Made by a program: the position numbers and the translations under genes. DNA of 64,000 nt from Fulvia fulva. Its lineage: Eukaryota; Ascomycota; Dothideomycetes; Mycosphaerellales; Mycosphaerellaceae. Location: assembly GCF_020509005.1 (NCBI RefSeq), contig NC_063014.1:744001-808000 (forward strand). The letters run 5' to 3'. This document shows positions 45,501 to 56,962 of this stretch, one piece after another. The stretch's first letter is position 1, and each line of letters starts with the position of its first letter. A model generated the notes under the pieces. It had not been told where the DNA came from. It saw only the letters and a program-made list of their open reading frames with translations, and made no database searches.

Positions 45501-46019
45501 TTATGATCCCTCGACCTCCTTGCTCCTCTTATGCAGGAAATCTGCCAGCCATTCAAGCGGCTTCTCGGGCTCATACACCGCCAAGTACTTCATTCCTTCC
45601 AGCAAATGCGGGGTGATGTTGCTGTTGAGGTATTGCCTCGTTGGCCCACCGTGCGCGACTGGCTTGTCAGGTCTGGCTGAAGGCTGTGGTGGCATTGAGC
45701 CGGGTCTGGCAGAAGCGGTGGATGCCACTGGCGGTGTCGCAACCGCTGGCGCGATGGTGGAGAGGTGCTCAGGTTGCGAGATCATGGCTGGGTTGATGGA
45801 TTGTGTTGCCTGTGGAGGAGGATTTGGGTCTGTCGGATCCTGCTGCTGTGCTGGCGCCTGTGCTTGTGTGATGCTAGATAGTGATGTCTGGAAGCCGATG
45901 AGCATCTCGTGTAGGCGAGCGGCATAGTCGGAGGGTATTCGTACCTCGTTCGGTTCTTCTTTCATCTCCACGTCAGCATTGTTAGCTGTGCCATTCGTTC
46001 CGTGTGGTAGATCCGCCAT
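45501..46019 (-). CDS. SDC1: COMPASS subunit Sdc1 (Dpy-30 motif), 172 aa
   Basis: The C-terminal 45 residues are a Dpy-30 motif: TRQYLNSNITPHLLEGMKYL, then EPEKPLEWLADFLHKRS. This helical dimer binds the Bre2/Ash2 subunit of the Set1 histone H3K4 methyltransferase complex. The N-terminal part is a disordered Pro/Gln/Ala-rich stretch, common in fungal Sdc1. I start at 46019 (MADLPHGTNG). The frame is open to 46124, but that extension has no conserved features. Acts in the nucleus on promoter-proximal chromatin. Confidence 0.85.
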   Translation of the reverse strand: MADLPHGTNGTANNADVEMKEEPNEVRIPSDYAARLHEMLIGFQTSLSSITQAQAPAQQQDPTDPNPPPQATQSINPAMISQPEHLSTIAPAVATPPVASTASARPGSMPPQPSARPDKPVAHGGPTRQYLNSNITPHLLEGMKYLAVYEPEKPLEWLADFLHKRSKEVEGS

Positions 46020-46996
46020 TGTGAGAGATTTTGCATGTGATGGTGTAGAAAGTGAAGCAACAGCCGAGATCGCGTCGAGGCTTGGGAGCGCGTCGCGGGA
46101 TGTCTTGGCAGGAAGCGACTTCACGCTCCGCTTGCATCGGTCTCCCCCTTCTTCTACACCTCACGACACGAATGCACGATCAATGTTCCTATTGAATGGC
46201 CGCGGCGCGCTCTATCAATGCTCATAGCTGTGCCAAAGCTTGCCGTATTGTACCGTTCCAGGATCTGAAATGCCTTTCCGAGAAAACGTTAGAAGGGGAC
46301 CCTATTGGCAGATGATACTAATGCCAGGACGTCTATCGAGATCATGACATGCCAGTCAAGCAGCATCGAAAGATGACGACTTGTTCCACAGTCGTAGGAG
46401 CAAGCGGAGGACTATCACTCTTTCAGAGCATGAACCAGCGGAGTCGCGCCAGACTATCCGTACACATGAAAGGTAGGACATCCAGAGGAGACGCCAGACA
46501 TGCAAAAGAAAAAGCATGACTTCATGTACTTTATGTACAAATTGATGGTAGCCATCGAGGACTTCGAACAAGCCGACATCTTGCCCAGAGAGGACAACGA
46601 CTTCAGCTGGCTAGTGCAGCTCTCAAGTTGAGCTTCAGGTTCTGCTGGCTATCGTTAGATCCCACCACTTTCGTTGACGCAAAGCCGCTCACTTTGGCTC
46701 ACTGAGCAGACTCTCTCGTCACAAACGCTGCGAAACCTCTCCAAGATCGCTGCTCATTGGTCCCATGAGCGCGAACGAGCAGTCACAGGCTCACTTGAAG
46801 CCTAACATCAAACGTGTGAGCTTGGCTACGCTAACCTTTCCACTTGGATCTCCGCTTGCCACCTCTCCATCGCACCTTCTCCACAATACAGACACCAACC
46901 GCGCACTGATAGCGTAGTGTGTTGACCACCTCCATTGCTCTACGGTAAGCACCCTACAGCACAACAGACTTCAAGAAGCACAACATATCACTGACC
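46020..46996. promoter_or_regulatory. Divergent intergenic region, SDC1 / 2EXR gene
   Basis: About 1 kb shared upstream region. No specific element is claimed. Confidence 0.5.
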
Positions 46997-48576
46997 ATGC
47001 TCAAGTCACTACCCAAGAAGTCTCTGGCGTACCAGATTCAACAAAACGTTCTCTCCAACCGCACCACTAAGTCGAACAGCTCCGCCAAGATGCCGCCAAA
47101 GGACGCAAAGGTCAGTCAGCTGCATGGTGGCAGCAACGTTCGCTCACACTTTCACAGAAGCCGAAGCCTGCGAAGGAGGAGCCCTCCACTCCCGAGAAAC
47201 CCAAGGCCAAACCGAAGTCAAAGGTAGAAGCTCCAAAGGTAGAGACTCCGAAGAAGGCCGTGAAAGCCAAAGACGAGACACCCAAGAAGCCCGCGAAAGT
47301 CAACGATGAGACGCCCAAAAAGACTTCGCAGAAGAAGAAAGGAGATGCCAAGCTCGACACGAGTGAGTTCCTGGTACTGCAGACCGATACCACTGGTGGT
47401 GCGGTCCCTGTCGAGATCAAGATTAGCGGCGAATCTCTCCAGGCCGACTACTACGAGAAAAGCAAAAAACACACGAAGATTTTGCAGATCCGCGGCGAGG
47501 CTGGCTTCGCCTTCACCAAGACCGTAAGCACACTCTCCACCGTTGTGGAGCGTTCCATGCCGCTAACGCGCTCTCCAGGTGATGCTCACCGAGGGCCCGT
47601 ATGCCGGTCACCAAGCTATCTTGCTCCGCCCCGCCAAGGCGATGGAGTTCCTCAAGTTCCCCGACGAGGTGCGCAACCGCATCTATCGCCACTACTTCGC
47701 CTGCCAGGCTGTTCAGAACGAGGAGATTGTCCTTGATGGCAAGCGCAAGGAAACGAAGGAGTCCTATGCCACGTTTTATGCCAAGACCTACTGCGAGAAG
47801 CAGAAGGACCGCGTAGCGCTGTTGCGCGTGAACAAGGAGGTGAGTATCTGCCACTTCTCCCACCAAACATTTACATATGCTCAATGTTATACAGGTCTAC
47901 AATGAAGCGCTTGGCGTCTTGTATGCCCAACCCATCAAGTTCGAATCCACGCAGTCTGTCAGCGACTTCATGAGTCTCGTGTCCAAGGACGTCTCGCCGC
48001 GCTTGCGCCGCCTTGAGATCGTCAATTACAAAACCAGCTCAAGCCGTAACGCCTGGCACTTCCTCGCCGAATGCAAGAACCTGCGACGCTTGACCATCCA
48101 CTCCGGCGTCTTCGCCGAGGGCGACCCAGTCAAGGCCGCGAAAATCTTCCACGCGGACACCTACAAGTTCTTCGCCGCTATCGGCACGGCTAAGGGCGAC
48201 AAGGCCGCAGGTGTTGATCTTCTTCACTTCTCCAAGGGCGCCTTCACTTATCGTGACGAGAAGAAGGTGACCAAGAATTGGTCGGAGGAGATGGTGGAGG
48301 AGTTCAAGGACAATCTCAAGAAGAAGCTGAAGTGAGTACTTTTTCTTTCATGACCCCCGATCGACGGGCACCAGACTGATCGAGGTACCTGATCACAGCC
48401 CCAAGCCCATCGCCCCCAACAGCTTCACCTACTTCTCCAACCTCGAGGCTGAGGTCAAGGATGAGGCCAAGACTGTCACACCAGCACCTACCACTCCCAT
48501 CCCAGCTCCACCTGCACCGATCTCGCATGACGGCAAAACCCCTGCACCAACGTCACCAGACTCCACCTCTGCATAA
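46997..48576 (+). CDS. Lysine-rich protein with 2EXR (F-box-like) domain, 451 aa, five exons
   Basis: Model: exons 46997-47110, 47158-47523, 47579-47839, 47895-48331 and 48399-48576; introns of 47, 55, 55 and 67 bp, all GT..AG and frame-preserving. The N-terminal third is Lys/Pro/Glu-rich with three repeats of (V/D)ETPKK, resembling a histone-H1-like tail. The middle carries EFLKFPDEVRNRIYRHYF, the signature of the 2EXR domain found in many filamentous fungi. Leucine-rich-like strands follow (LRRLEIVNY, CKNLRRLTIHSG). The C-terminus is Pro/Thr-rich. A second in-frame Met at 47090 (MPPKDAK) is an equally good start and would give 420 aa. Function unknown; a substrate-adaptor or nuclear role is inferred. 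Confidence 0.75.
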
Positions 48577-49394
48577 GCTAACCAGAACGCCACCACAGCT
48601 TCTGGGCCCTATCATACTGGACCTGCATCTGCGGCTCCGAGGATCCTGGCCACGTGTGCCAGGACATCATAGGCGAGCGGTTGAAGCAGGAGCGGGATAG
48701 AGATGCGTTGAAGCCTTTTCATGAGGGTGCTTTCCGACAGAGTCAGATGCTGGCAGTTTCCTAGGCCATGCATGGCTCGGAGTTACATGCGAATCATGGA
48801 AGATTAGACGGAAATTTCAGCGTAGCAGCTGTCTGTGACAGGCTGGAACGGCAAGAAGCCACTGTGGATAAGGAAGTCTACCAATTATGGATGTGCTCGA
48901 AAGGCTCCTCTGCTTCGTTGTCGTTGACCGTGCCACGCGGTGATGCGGCATCATCTCGAAGGGCGGTTCTTAGCCGGGAGGTCAGTCAGCTCGTTTCGAG
49001 TCGCACATCGGAACACTCGTGTGAGCTTTCTCTCTGGTATGCGGTCTACTTCCCTGTTGCCCACGAATCATGGCTACATGCCCACGCATTTGACACCTGC
49101 TCGCTTTCGAGTGCCATGAGAAAGCTTGGTGGACACAAGTTCTTGAGATCAATCGTAAGGGCCTTTCCAAACACTCCTTGCTTGCAACCCACTACCTCGG
49201 TCATAAACATAACATATACATGCTCTGATCGTCTTCCTCAGAAGCACAACAGGGGAGCGTTTAGTCCACAAAAGGAAATGCTCCTCTCAACGCCATGCAT
49301 CGCTTCCAACCCAAAAAAATGAAAAGCCCCAAACCCTTCACGAGCCGAGCCTGTACACGAAAGGTCATAACCCATCCAATACCCGCCTCTTTCA
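48577..49394. other. Convergent intergenic region, 0.8 kb
   Basis: Between the 3' ends of the 2EXR gene and PEX13. Frames of up to 184 codons here lack protein character. Confidence 0.55.
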
Positions 49395-50768
49395 CTAAGA
49401 ATGAAACGCCGCCCTTTGGAAGCTCTCCACCGGCACGTCACCACCCTTTCCAGGAGGTAGTGTGGGGGCCTTCTTGATCTCCGCCTTCTCTTTATCCGTA
49501 ATCTTCATGCTGTTCGCCCGACTTTGCGCACCGGCGGAGTTTGTAGTCATGATGTTGAGTCTGCTTCCCGCTTCGCTGCCTGGCGCACTCTTGGCCGCGA
49601 TCTGGGCCTGCTGCGGCCGCCTTTGGATTGTCTCGAGATATGGTGATGGGAGATATCCTACGCCCCCGTCTCTTGCTCTGCAGCGCCACCATTCTGAGGG
49701 CTGACCCATTGGGTCTGATTTCGAGAGGACTGCGACGAGGTCTCCTTTCTTTACTGCCAGGTCGATGCCTTCTTGGAAGGGCTGGCCAGGCTGGGTTTGT
49801 GGTGTGTAGTCGTAGATGACTCGGCAGAAGTCGAGCTTGCTGGGATCGAGGGATTGAGGCTGGCCGTCTGGACCTATCAGTTGGCCCTGCTGCTGTTGCT
49901 GAGCTTCCTGCGAGGCTGCAAGGGCGCGGATGAGCTTGCCCATGAGCCAGGGTAGGCCGAAGACGGCAACGACAAAGAAGATGAAGGGTTTGCGGGAGGG
50001 CTTGAAGGCTGGCTGACCATCTGGGCCGGGTGCGCCGCTGAATTGGGCGAAGTTGGCGGGCGTCAGCTCTTTCGACGATGCTGGTGGAGGCCGACCGGTG
50101 AGCTTAGCAATTGCTGTCCGGATCCATCGCATTATCGTGAAGATGCCGAGGACTGAGCCGAGAGTCTGCTTGAGGGTGCCAAACTGCTCGGCCACACTGA
50201 CCATGGCGAAGAAGGAGGAGTGGGTGGCCATATATGTGCTCTCGAGCATTTGCGCAAACCCCCCAAAGGCGCCTACTATGCTCTCGATCATCTGGAAGGT
50301 CGCTTGGGTGCTGTTGCTGAAGGTTTGCGTGAGACTTTGCGGTTGACCATCTGAGCCTACCATGCCTGGCTGCCCGTACATCCCACCGCCGTATCCTCCC
50401 ATACCTCCGTAGCCTCCCATTCCGCCGTACATGCCTCCCCCATACATGCTGCCCATGCCGCCCATGCCGCCACCAAACCGGCTGTAGAGCGAGCTGTAAG
50501 ACGACATGCCGCCGTATCCACTCATTCCGCCCATGCCATAAGGCGGAGAGTACGCCGACGACATGCCGGGTCTGCTGTATGGAGAGGAGTAGTTCGACGC
50601 TGTGCGTGTGGCGACTTGGTTGAGGGCGTCGGTTCGTGCTGGCAAGACTGGAGCGCCGGTTGACGATGGCGCCGCTGCCGTCGCAGTGGTGGTCGATGTC
50701 GGCACTGCGGCGGATGATGTGGCACCTCCAGCGGCTGCTCGTTCCCACGGTTTGGGCGGTGATGCCAT
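49395..50768 (-). CDS. PEX13: Peroxisomal membrane import protein Pex13, 457 aa
   Basis: Single exon. Part of the peroxisomal docking and import complex with Pex14 and Pex17. The N-terminus has a typical Pex13 opening (MASPPKPWER) and then a Gly/Tyr/Met-rich region (GGMGGYGGMGGYGGGMYG, about 75-135), the YG-rich segment proposed to form the import meshwork. Two hydrophobic segments follow (SSFFAMVSVAEQF to IFTIMRWIR, and KPFIFFVVAVFGLPWLMGKL). The C-terminal SH3 domain (FCRVIYDYTPQ, EWWRCRARDGGVGYLPSPYL) faces the cytosol and would bind Pex14 and Pex5. Divergent from the broken carboxypeptidase gene. Confidence 0.95.
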   Translation of the reverse strand: MASPPKPWERAAAGGATSSAAVPTSTTTATAAAPSSTGAPVLPARTDALNQVATRTASNYSSPYSRPGMSSAYSPPYGMGGMSGYGGMSSYSSLYSRFGGGMGGMGSMYGGGMYGGMGGYGGMGGYGGGMYGQPGMVGSDGQPQSLTQTFSNSTQATFQMIESIVGAFGGFAQMLESTYMATHSSFFAMVSVAEQFGTLKQTLGSVLGIFTIMRWIRTAIAKLTGRPPPASSKELTPANFAQFSGAPGPDGQPAFKPSRKPFIFFVVAVFGLPWLMGKLIRALAASQEAQQQQQGQLIGPDGQPQSLDPSKLDFCRVIYDYTPQTQPGQPFQEGIDLAVKKGDLVAVLSKSDPMGQPSEWWRCRARDGGVGYLPSPYLETIQRRPQQAQIAAKSAPGSEAGSRLNIMTTNSAGAQSRANSMKITDKEKAEIKKAPTLPPGKGGDVPVESFQRAAFHS

Positions 50769-51390
50769 AGTTCTGAGCGATGCTACAACATGTCGCGTCG
50801 TGGAGAGATGGAGATGTGGGCGTGAAAGATGCGATGAGTGATGCAGTCACCGTCAACGCCCTCAATGTGACCGAAAGCGACCGAGCCTCGGCAAAGAATG
50901 AAACTCGAAAGTCTCTCCAGCCACAACACTGTCAACACACAAACACACGCCTCTATCATCACAACAAGGCCGAATCAACGCCCTCAAACAATGATGTTGG
51001 GCACGATGTACTGTCCAGAGCGCAGATTGCACGTCCCGGAAGAGCGTGTGCCAGGAAGCAGACATGTCCCATCGATCGTCCACCACGACCAACAACGAAA
51101 GCGAAAGTACATTACGGATGCTTCGTAGACACGCAGTCCTGCCCTCAACAACGCCCGTACATATCACAGTCATCACCTCTTGCTGCCACGAAGGTTCGCG
51201 CCCGAGACTCTACAGTCACAGGTGGCCCTGGTTCTGCACAGCGATGGCCGGCAGAACATGCCTGGGACATCTTCCTGATCTTCTCTCACCCTTGCCAGTA
51301 AGTCATGTCACTAAATCTCCTTATCGCAGGTAGCGAAGACAAAAGACATGCGACACGCCGCTCCCGATGCGGTCTTGCTATCGGCTCACG
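50769..51390. promoter_or_regulatory. Divergent intergenic region, PEX13 / carboxypeptidase
   Basis: About 0.6 kb. No specific site is claimed. Confidence 0.5.
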
Positions 51391-53268
51391 ATGCTGCTGT
51401 CCGTCCACTCGGTACTTCTACTCGGCACAATCGCGAGCGCACAGTTTCCGAAGAAACCAGATGGCCTTACTTTACTTCGATCTCGTTTCAACGACAGCGT
51501 AACAATCAGCTACAAAGAAACACACATCTGCGAAACGACACCAGGCGTGCGGTCCTTCGCTGGCTATGTATCCCTACCTCCTAACACGACCACCGAATTG
51601 GGCATCAACCAATCTTTTCCCATCAACACTTTCTTTTGGTACTTTGAGGCCCGCAACGATCCCCAGAATGCACCGCTATCTTTGTGGTTCTCCGGCGGTC
51701 CAGGCAGCTCATCGTTTACAGCTATCTTGTCCGAGAACGGACCATGTTGGGTGAACGCAGACTCCAAGACGACGAGGTTGAATGAATGGAGCTGGAACAC
51801 CGATGTGAATATGCTGTACATCGACCAGCCCGTTCAGCCTGGCTTGAGTTTTGATGGACTGCACAACATCACGTATGATTTGCTATATGACGAGACTACT
51901 CTCTTGAACGACACATCGCCGATCCCAGCGCAAAATGCAACATTCGTGGTGGGCACTGGGCCGAGTGGGAATGAGAATAAGACAGCCATTGGAAGTGTTG
52001 CTGCAGCTGTGCACGTTTGGCACTTTCTACAAGTCTGGACCCGGGAGTTTCCAGAGTACAAGACGAGCGACAGTCGCATCAGCCTGGCGGCAGAATCATA
52101 CGGCGGTAAACACGGACCAGAGTTCTTTTACTTCGTCCAAAAGCAGAATGAGAAGATCGCAGCAACCACGTGCAGCACGATATGTCCGCTGCAGATCCTC
52201 AATCTCGACACTCTGCTCATCGTCAATGGATGCGTTGGCGATGTGCAATTGCCGTCGTTTCCGCAATTTGCATACAACAATACTTACGGCATCCAGGCAG
52301 TCAACAAGACTACGTACGACAACATGACATTCAGCTACACGAGGAAGGATGGCTGCAAAGATCAGGTGGAACAGTGCCAAATGCTCTCTATCCAGTATGA
52401 CCCGGACTTAGTGGGCATCAACGACACCGTCAACGACATCTGCCACGACGCTTACATCTTTTGCGAACAATACGTAAAAGCTCCTTATCATGACTCTGGA
52501 CGCAATTGGTACGACGTGACTGCGTTAGATCCAGTCTCGATGACCCCGCCGTTTTTCCGGGGGTACATGCAGAATCCATTCGTTCAAGAGGCCCTTGGAG
52601 CGCCAATGAATTAGAGCGGTCACGCCGACCAGGTTGCCTATGCGTTCAGTGCCATGGGCGACGCTTATCGGCCTGGTCATCTCGACAAGCTGGCCTACCT
52701 CTTGGATCACGGCATCAAAGTTCAATTCATGTATGGAGACAGGGACTACATTTGTAACTGGATTGGTGGCGAGACGGTCTTGCTCGCCATCGAGTATACC
52801 GATGCGGCAAAGTTCAGTGCTGCCGGCTACGAGCCCATACAGACGAACGATTCCTACGTTGGAGTTCAGGTCCGCCAGTAAGGGAACTTCTCGTTCGCCC
52901 GCGTGTATCAGGCGGGCCATGCTGTACCCTTTTCGCAGCCAGAAACTGCATACCGGATCTTCTCTCGCGCCCTCCGAGGTCAAGTCATAGCTACTGGCAA
53001 AAGCTCGGCCAGCGTCGATGGAGAACCATATGCAAGCAAAGGCCCGAGCAGCACCTGGCAGTTCAAGAATGATCCTCCAGCGCAGCATATCCAGGCCGTC
53101 TGCTACACATGGTACGCACCAAAGACTTGCACAGATGAGCAACTGTACAGTCTCGGTAATGGTACTGTGCTGGTTCAAGACTATATTCTGGTTGACAAGA
53201 ATGCGACGCAGCTGTATCCAGACATTGTCGGAGGTGGCGATATAAGAGAAACCGGCTTCATGCGATAG
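51391..53268 (+). pseudogene. Secreted serine carboxypeptidase (S10) with two in-frame stops
   Basis: One reading frame of about 626 codons, interrupted by TAG at 52612-52614 and TAA at 52879-52881. The signal peptide (MLLSVHSVLLLGTIASAQ) supports the start at 51391; 51367 is also in frame. All S10 landmarks are present: oxyanion region WFSGGPGSSSF, nucleophile Ser in AESYGGKHGP, Asp in [10 protein letters not shown] and His in YQAGHAVPFSQPE. Relatives have about 600-650 residues, so the frame is full length. The first stop (MN, stop, SGHADQ) fits TGG to TAG. The second (VRQ, stop, GNFSFARV) could come from CAA or from a Tyr codon. The stops remove Asp and His from the first open segment. No splice sites remove either stop. 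Probably recently inactivated. Confidence 0.85.
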
Positions 53269-54538
53269 CTCACAGGTGAGCGAGAGCAAACCGTGGTGCC
53301 GGTTGGCGATGCTCGAATGATTAGTCAGAGTCACACTGGAGTGATTTGCGACTACTTTGACATTCCAATTGCAAAGCTTCTTACAGTACTGACCAACTAG
53401 TGTAGCGCACACATCAGTGGTCGCGGACGGCAATGTGTGCAGCGATCGACAAGCCTGTAGCTGGTATAAGAAGTACGTCCGCCGACATGATACCTTCCTA
53501 ATTCAGCTTTGCGGGCATCGGAAATGGCATTCGAGGCTTGAGTCGTTTGCTCACGCGCAAACATTTTCTGTCGAAACTGTGTCCAGGCAATGGCATCATG
53601 ATGCACATTGAACGTCTACCAAACCTGCCCGGAGTCGACGGCAAGACGCAAGAGGTGGGCGTTGTGATCAGAAAACCTTTGTGGAACGGCAACACAAAGC
53701 GAGTACTAAATTGAAGCTTATGGAGCCATCATATGGCGTTCCGAGGGACCACCAATCATGCTTATAGGGCTGATATTCCTCGTTGCGTCCAAGCCCTAGC
53801 GTATGCACGACCGAACTATTGCTCTGATGAAGTCGCCACCTGTGCGACCAATCACAGCCAAGCTACGCACAACACACCAGATGTGGCTCAAACATTTGCT
53901 ATCTCGCTGCCGGACAACTACTATCATGGCAAACACTCTAAAGAAGCAAGATCCATCGGTTCCTGCGGTTATCGGAACGTTGGCCGCTCTTCCTTGCCGC
54001 CAACGCTTGTCCGATCACCTTCCATGACCGTTGACTGGCTTGCACGTGCTGCACCGTCGACTACTGTTCAGCAGCAGTTCATTGCGACCCACAGCGGATC
54101 GAGTCCTACAAGCCATCTAGATGCCAATGATCGCCGGGTCGACACTCAGGAGTCCAGAGTCTGCACGGTAGTCTACCAAGCACGAGCTGCTCTTGAACTG
54201 GTAGACACACGGCTTGCATGCATTTCATTTCGGCCTCATAGTGTCCCATAGCGAGTGCTGCAGCCACGACTCTGCCTCAGCTACCTTGCACCGGATCATG
54301 CCCAGCCTCGGCCGTGACATCGGCCTGCTGGTGGTGCATGCTTTGCAAGTGTGGACTTCTGCTGATGCCGTTCAGCAGACCTTGACTATCGCCATGTGGA
54401 GACAGGGGACTCCAACAACTGTATACATAACTGCTCTCACATCCGCTTGTCAGTATGTGTTTACAATCTTCACCACAGTCTTTTCTTCATCACTTTCGTT
54501 AAAGCTCCTTGGCCAGGTTGCCAATCACGCATACAGCT
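53269..54538. other. Intergenic, 1.3 kb
   Basis: Between two plus-strand genes. A 172-codon frame at 53733-54251 lacks protein character. No other feature seen. Confidence 0.55.
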
Positions 54539-55906
54539 ATGCATTCGTTCTTCACGGCCATCTTGGCAGCGACCTCCCTCATCGGCAGTACCTTAGCAGC
54601 ACCTGTTGTGCACCGCGCTGATGATGCTATCACACCAGTTAGCCCCGGAGGCGTAGAAGATCTCGTCATCACGGCAGAGAACACTCTCAATGCCACCAAC
54701 TCACAGCCCATCACCAACTCAACCACTGGCGCAAAGCCAGAGGAAGACATAATGAGCATCCAGGCCAACCAACGCCTGCCCCTCGCCCTCGTCAACAACA
54801 TGGGCGGCGCAGTCAATGCGTACGTTACCGGTCTCGATCCCTCGGGCAAAGTCGTCTTCGTCCAAGGCAACGGACAATTCTACTACCCACCCTGCGACTC
54901 CTCCTACACCTCCCCCAGAGAAGTCAACGGCCCCATCGCCATCCCTCTCAACACCGCCCAAGGCAGCACCGTCACAGTAACCCTCCCCGACTACATCTCA
55001 TCCGCCCGAATCTGGTTCGCCCAAGGCAACCTGCACTTCTACTCCGTCTGGAACCCAGCTACAAACTCCCCCAGCCAAGTCCAGCCCTCATTCGCAAACC
55101 CACAGGATCCCTCCGCCGGCATCAACTGGGGTTTCGTCGAACTCACCAACAACCAAGGCGGCCTCTACGCCAACCTCTCCTTCGTCGACTTCGTCGGCCT
55201 CGCCCTAGGCATGTCCATGCGCGCAGGCTCCGGCGCCACGACTACAGTCCGCGGCCTCCGCCCAGGAAGCGTCAGCACAATCTGCAACGCCCTCCAAAGC
55301 CAGCAGCGCGCTGACGGACAGCCATGGGGAAACCTCTGCCAGGCGGGCGGAAACGGACCTCTCCGTGTCGTGGCACCGAACATCTACGTGAGCTCCGGCA
55401 ACGGTGCGTTCGGCAACTACTTCAACTCTTACATCGATCAAGTCTGGTCGCGGTACACCGGTAATACCCTCTGGCTGGACACCCAGAACAGCCACGGCAA
55501 AGTCGCCTGCCGCGTTAGCGGCTCAACTCTCTCCTGCAATGGCGATAACCGGGTTTACAACAAGCCCACCGCGGGCGACATTTTCGGCTGCAACTCTGGC
55601 CCCTTCGCGATCTGGGGGAGCGACAACGACGTCCATCGTGCTGTGGTGCCGCGTTTGTGTGCTGCGTTCAACAGGGGGACGTTCATGGTTAACGGGGGTG
55701 ATACCCAGCCGGGGCCGCATGCTGATCAGTACTATACTACTTCGCCGAACAACCAGTATAGCAAGATTGTGCATCAGCAGGAGGTTGATGGACGGGGATA
55801 CGCCTTTTCGTACGATGATGTGAACCCGAGTGGAGGGGTTGATCAGAGTGGTACGCTGGCTGATGGGAACCCGCAGTTGTTGACGGTGTTTGTGGGAGGG
55901 GCTTAG
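54539..55906 (+). CDS. Glycoside hydrolase family 64 endo-beta-1,3-glucanase, 455 aa
   Basis: Single exon. I start at 54539 because this Met opens a signal peptide (MHSFFTAILAATSLIGSTLA); the frame reaches back to 54509. The domain starts at about 80 (LPLALVNNMGGAVNAYVTGL). It contains ARIWFAQGNLHFYS, INWGFVELTNN and YANLSFVDFVGLALGM, with acidic residues of the thaumatin-like cleft in the last two, then YFNSYIDQVWSRY and the C-terminal GCNSGPFAIW and LCAAFNRGT. GH64 enzymes cut long beta-1,3-glucan into pentasaccharides. In fungi they may remodel the cell wall or attack other fungi. Several N-glycosylation sites are present. Confidence 0.9.
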   Translation: MHSFFTAILAATSLIGSTLAAPVVHRADDAITPVSPGGVEDLVITAENTLNATNSQPITNSTTGAKPEEDIMSIQANQRLPLALVNNMGGAVNAYVTGLDPSGKVVFVQGNGQFYYPPCDSSYTSPREVNGPIAIPLNTAQGSTVTVTLPDYISSARIWFAQGNLHFYSVWNPATNSPSQVQPSFANPQDPSAGINWGFVELTNNQGGLYANLSFVDFVGLALGMSMRAGSGATTTVRGLRPGSVSTICNALQSQQRADGQPWGNLCQAGGNGPLRVVAPNIYVSSGNGAFGNYFNSYIDQVWSRYTGNTLWLDTQNSHGKVACRVSGSTLSCNGDNRVYNKPTAGDIFGCNSGPFAIWGSDNDVHRAVVPRLCAAFNRGTFMVNGGDTQPGPHADQYYTTSPNNQYSKIVHQQEVDGRGYAFSYDDVNPSGGVDQSGTLADGNPQLLTVFVGGA

Positions 55907-56494
55907 ATGGTGTTGACCATGGATTGGGGTGTGGAGGATTCTTGGATATAGTTTCGTAGTAGTGTAATGCTTTCTTGTCGCGCAGTGCTCCTCGTGTCGT
56001 CGTCATGTTCAATTATGATGCTCTCGTGGCCGATGCTGAACATTCACCTCAAACCGCGCAATATCCGAAATTTTCAGATAAGGCATGTGATAGCCTATCC
56101 CTTGCCATCCCAGCGCAAGGAGTAGATGTTCCTGTGCAACACCACCTTACCCAACAGACAAAACCAATGAACTGAAAAGCAGTCGCTCATCGTCAATCAT
56201 GCATGACTTGCTCCAAGTTACCTCTTTACCAAGATGTCTTCTACCAGAACAATCATCGTCCCTATCCCGAACCAGCACTTCCAACGCACAGAATCGTTCC
56301 ACACGACAATTCTCCCCTTCACTCTTGCGAATGCAGTGGCACTGTGTCTCATTAAGCGTAGCGACCGAGCGCTAGCCACACCGGAGTACGAGCTTGCGAG
56401 TACGTAGGTGAGGCGTCAGCGAGGGAGTGAAGCTCTATACCAGCCCTCAACTAGCCTTGGCGCCCGCTCTGATTGGTCAACTTTCAAGTTTTCG

Positions 56495-56506
56495 GGTCAC
56501 GTGACC
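56495..56506. promoter_or_regulatory. 12-bp palindrome GGTCACGTGACC (E-box core)
   Basis: Perfect palindrome around CACGTG, a bHLH/Cbf1-type core, with ATTGG about 20 bp upstream. No protein gene starts nearby on the plus strand; the tRNA-like sequence is about 380 bp downstream. Its target is unclear. Confidence 0.35.
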
Positions 56507-56884
56507 TACCGCACTGTGCCTGTTGGCGAACTCGCAAACATATACTCGTCGCTAACGCCTGTGTCGTCGTATAATAAGCACTGTACGTCGGGTAGCGGTA
56601 GCGTGGATCGCACGCTACTTTGCAGTCTAGAAGGGTTGGTAGAGAGCTCCACTCCGCTACGCTTACCTTTGGAGGTTCACAACCGCCAACAGCACATTTT
56701 CTGGCAATCGCAGGGAAAGCCGGACGGACCCGACCCCAGGATGAAAATTCTGGTCCCAGCGGAACCTCGTTTCCGCCAAGACGGCAGCAGGATTCACGCC
56801 ACCGCACACGGCCGATAATGAGCCCCAATAATGTTGAGCTTTATATTCAACCAAGCACATTGTGCCTCAAACGAGTACCTCGTT

Positions 56885-56962
56885 GCCGGGGTAGCTCAAT
56901 CGGTAGAGCGTGTGGCTCTTAGCTACTATAGCGAGATCACCTCAAGGGTGTGTTTTACCACA
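56885..56962 (+). tRNA. tRNA-Lys(CTT)-like 5' half with anticodon-loop intron; 3' half not recognised
   Basis: GCCGGGG (56885-56891) is followed by a complete D-arm/A-box (TAGCTCAATCGGTAGAGC). The 5' anticodon stem TGTGG is at 56911-56915, and the loop CTCTTA has anticodon CTT at 56918-56920. A 35-bp insert (56922-56956) then sits exactly at the canonical 37/38 intron site. A and CCACA (56958-56962) follow and pair perfectly with TGTGG. After this no T-arm or CCCCGGC acceptor strand follows. A GGTTCGAGC (B-box-like) occurs only about 100 bp later, near 57066. It may be a pseudogene, a tRNA-headed repeat, or a tRNA with further interruptions. Confidence 0.45.

Noticed and set aside
50104..50865. 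253-codon minus-strand frame
   Set aside because: Out-of-frame shadow of PEX13; Arg/His-rich translation of the Gly-rich repeat region.
53733..54251. 172-codon plus-strand frame before the GH64 gene
   Set aside because: No domain, signal peptide or biased codon use; compatible with chance.
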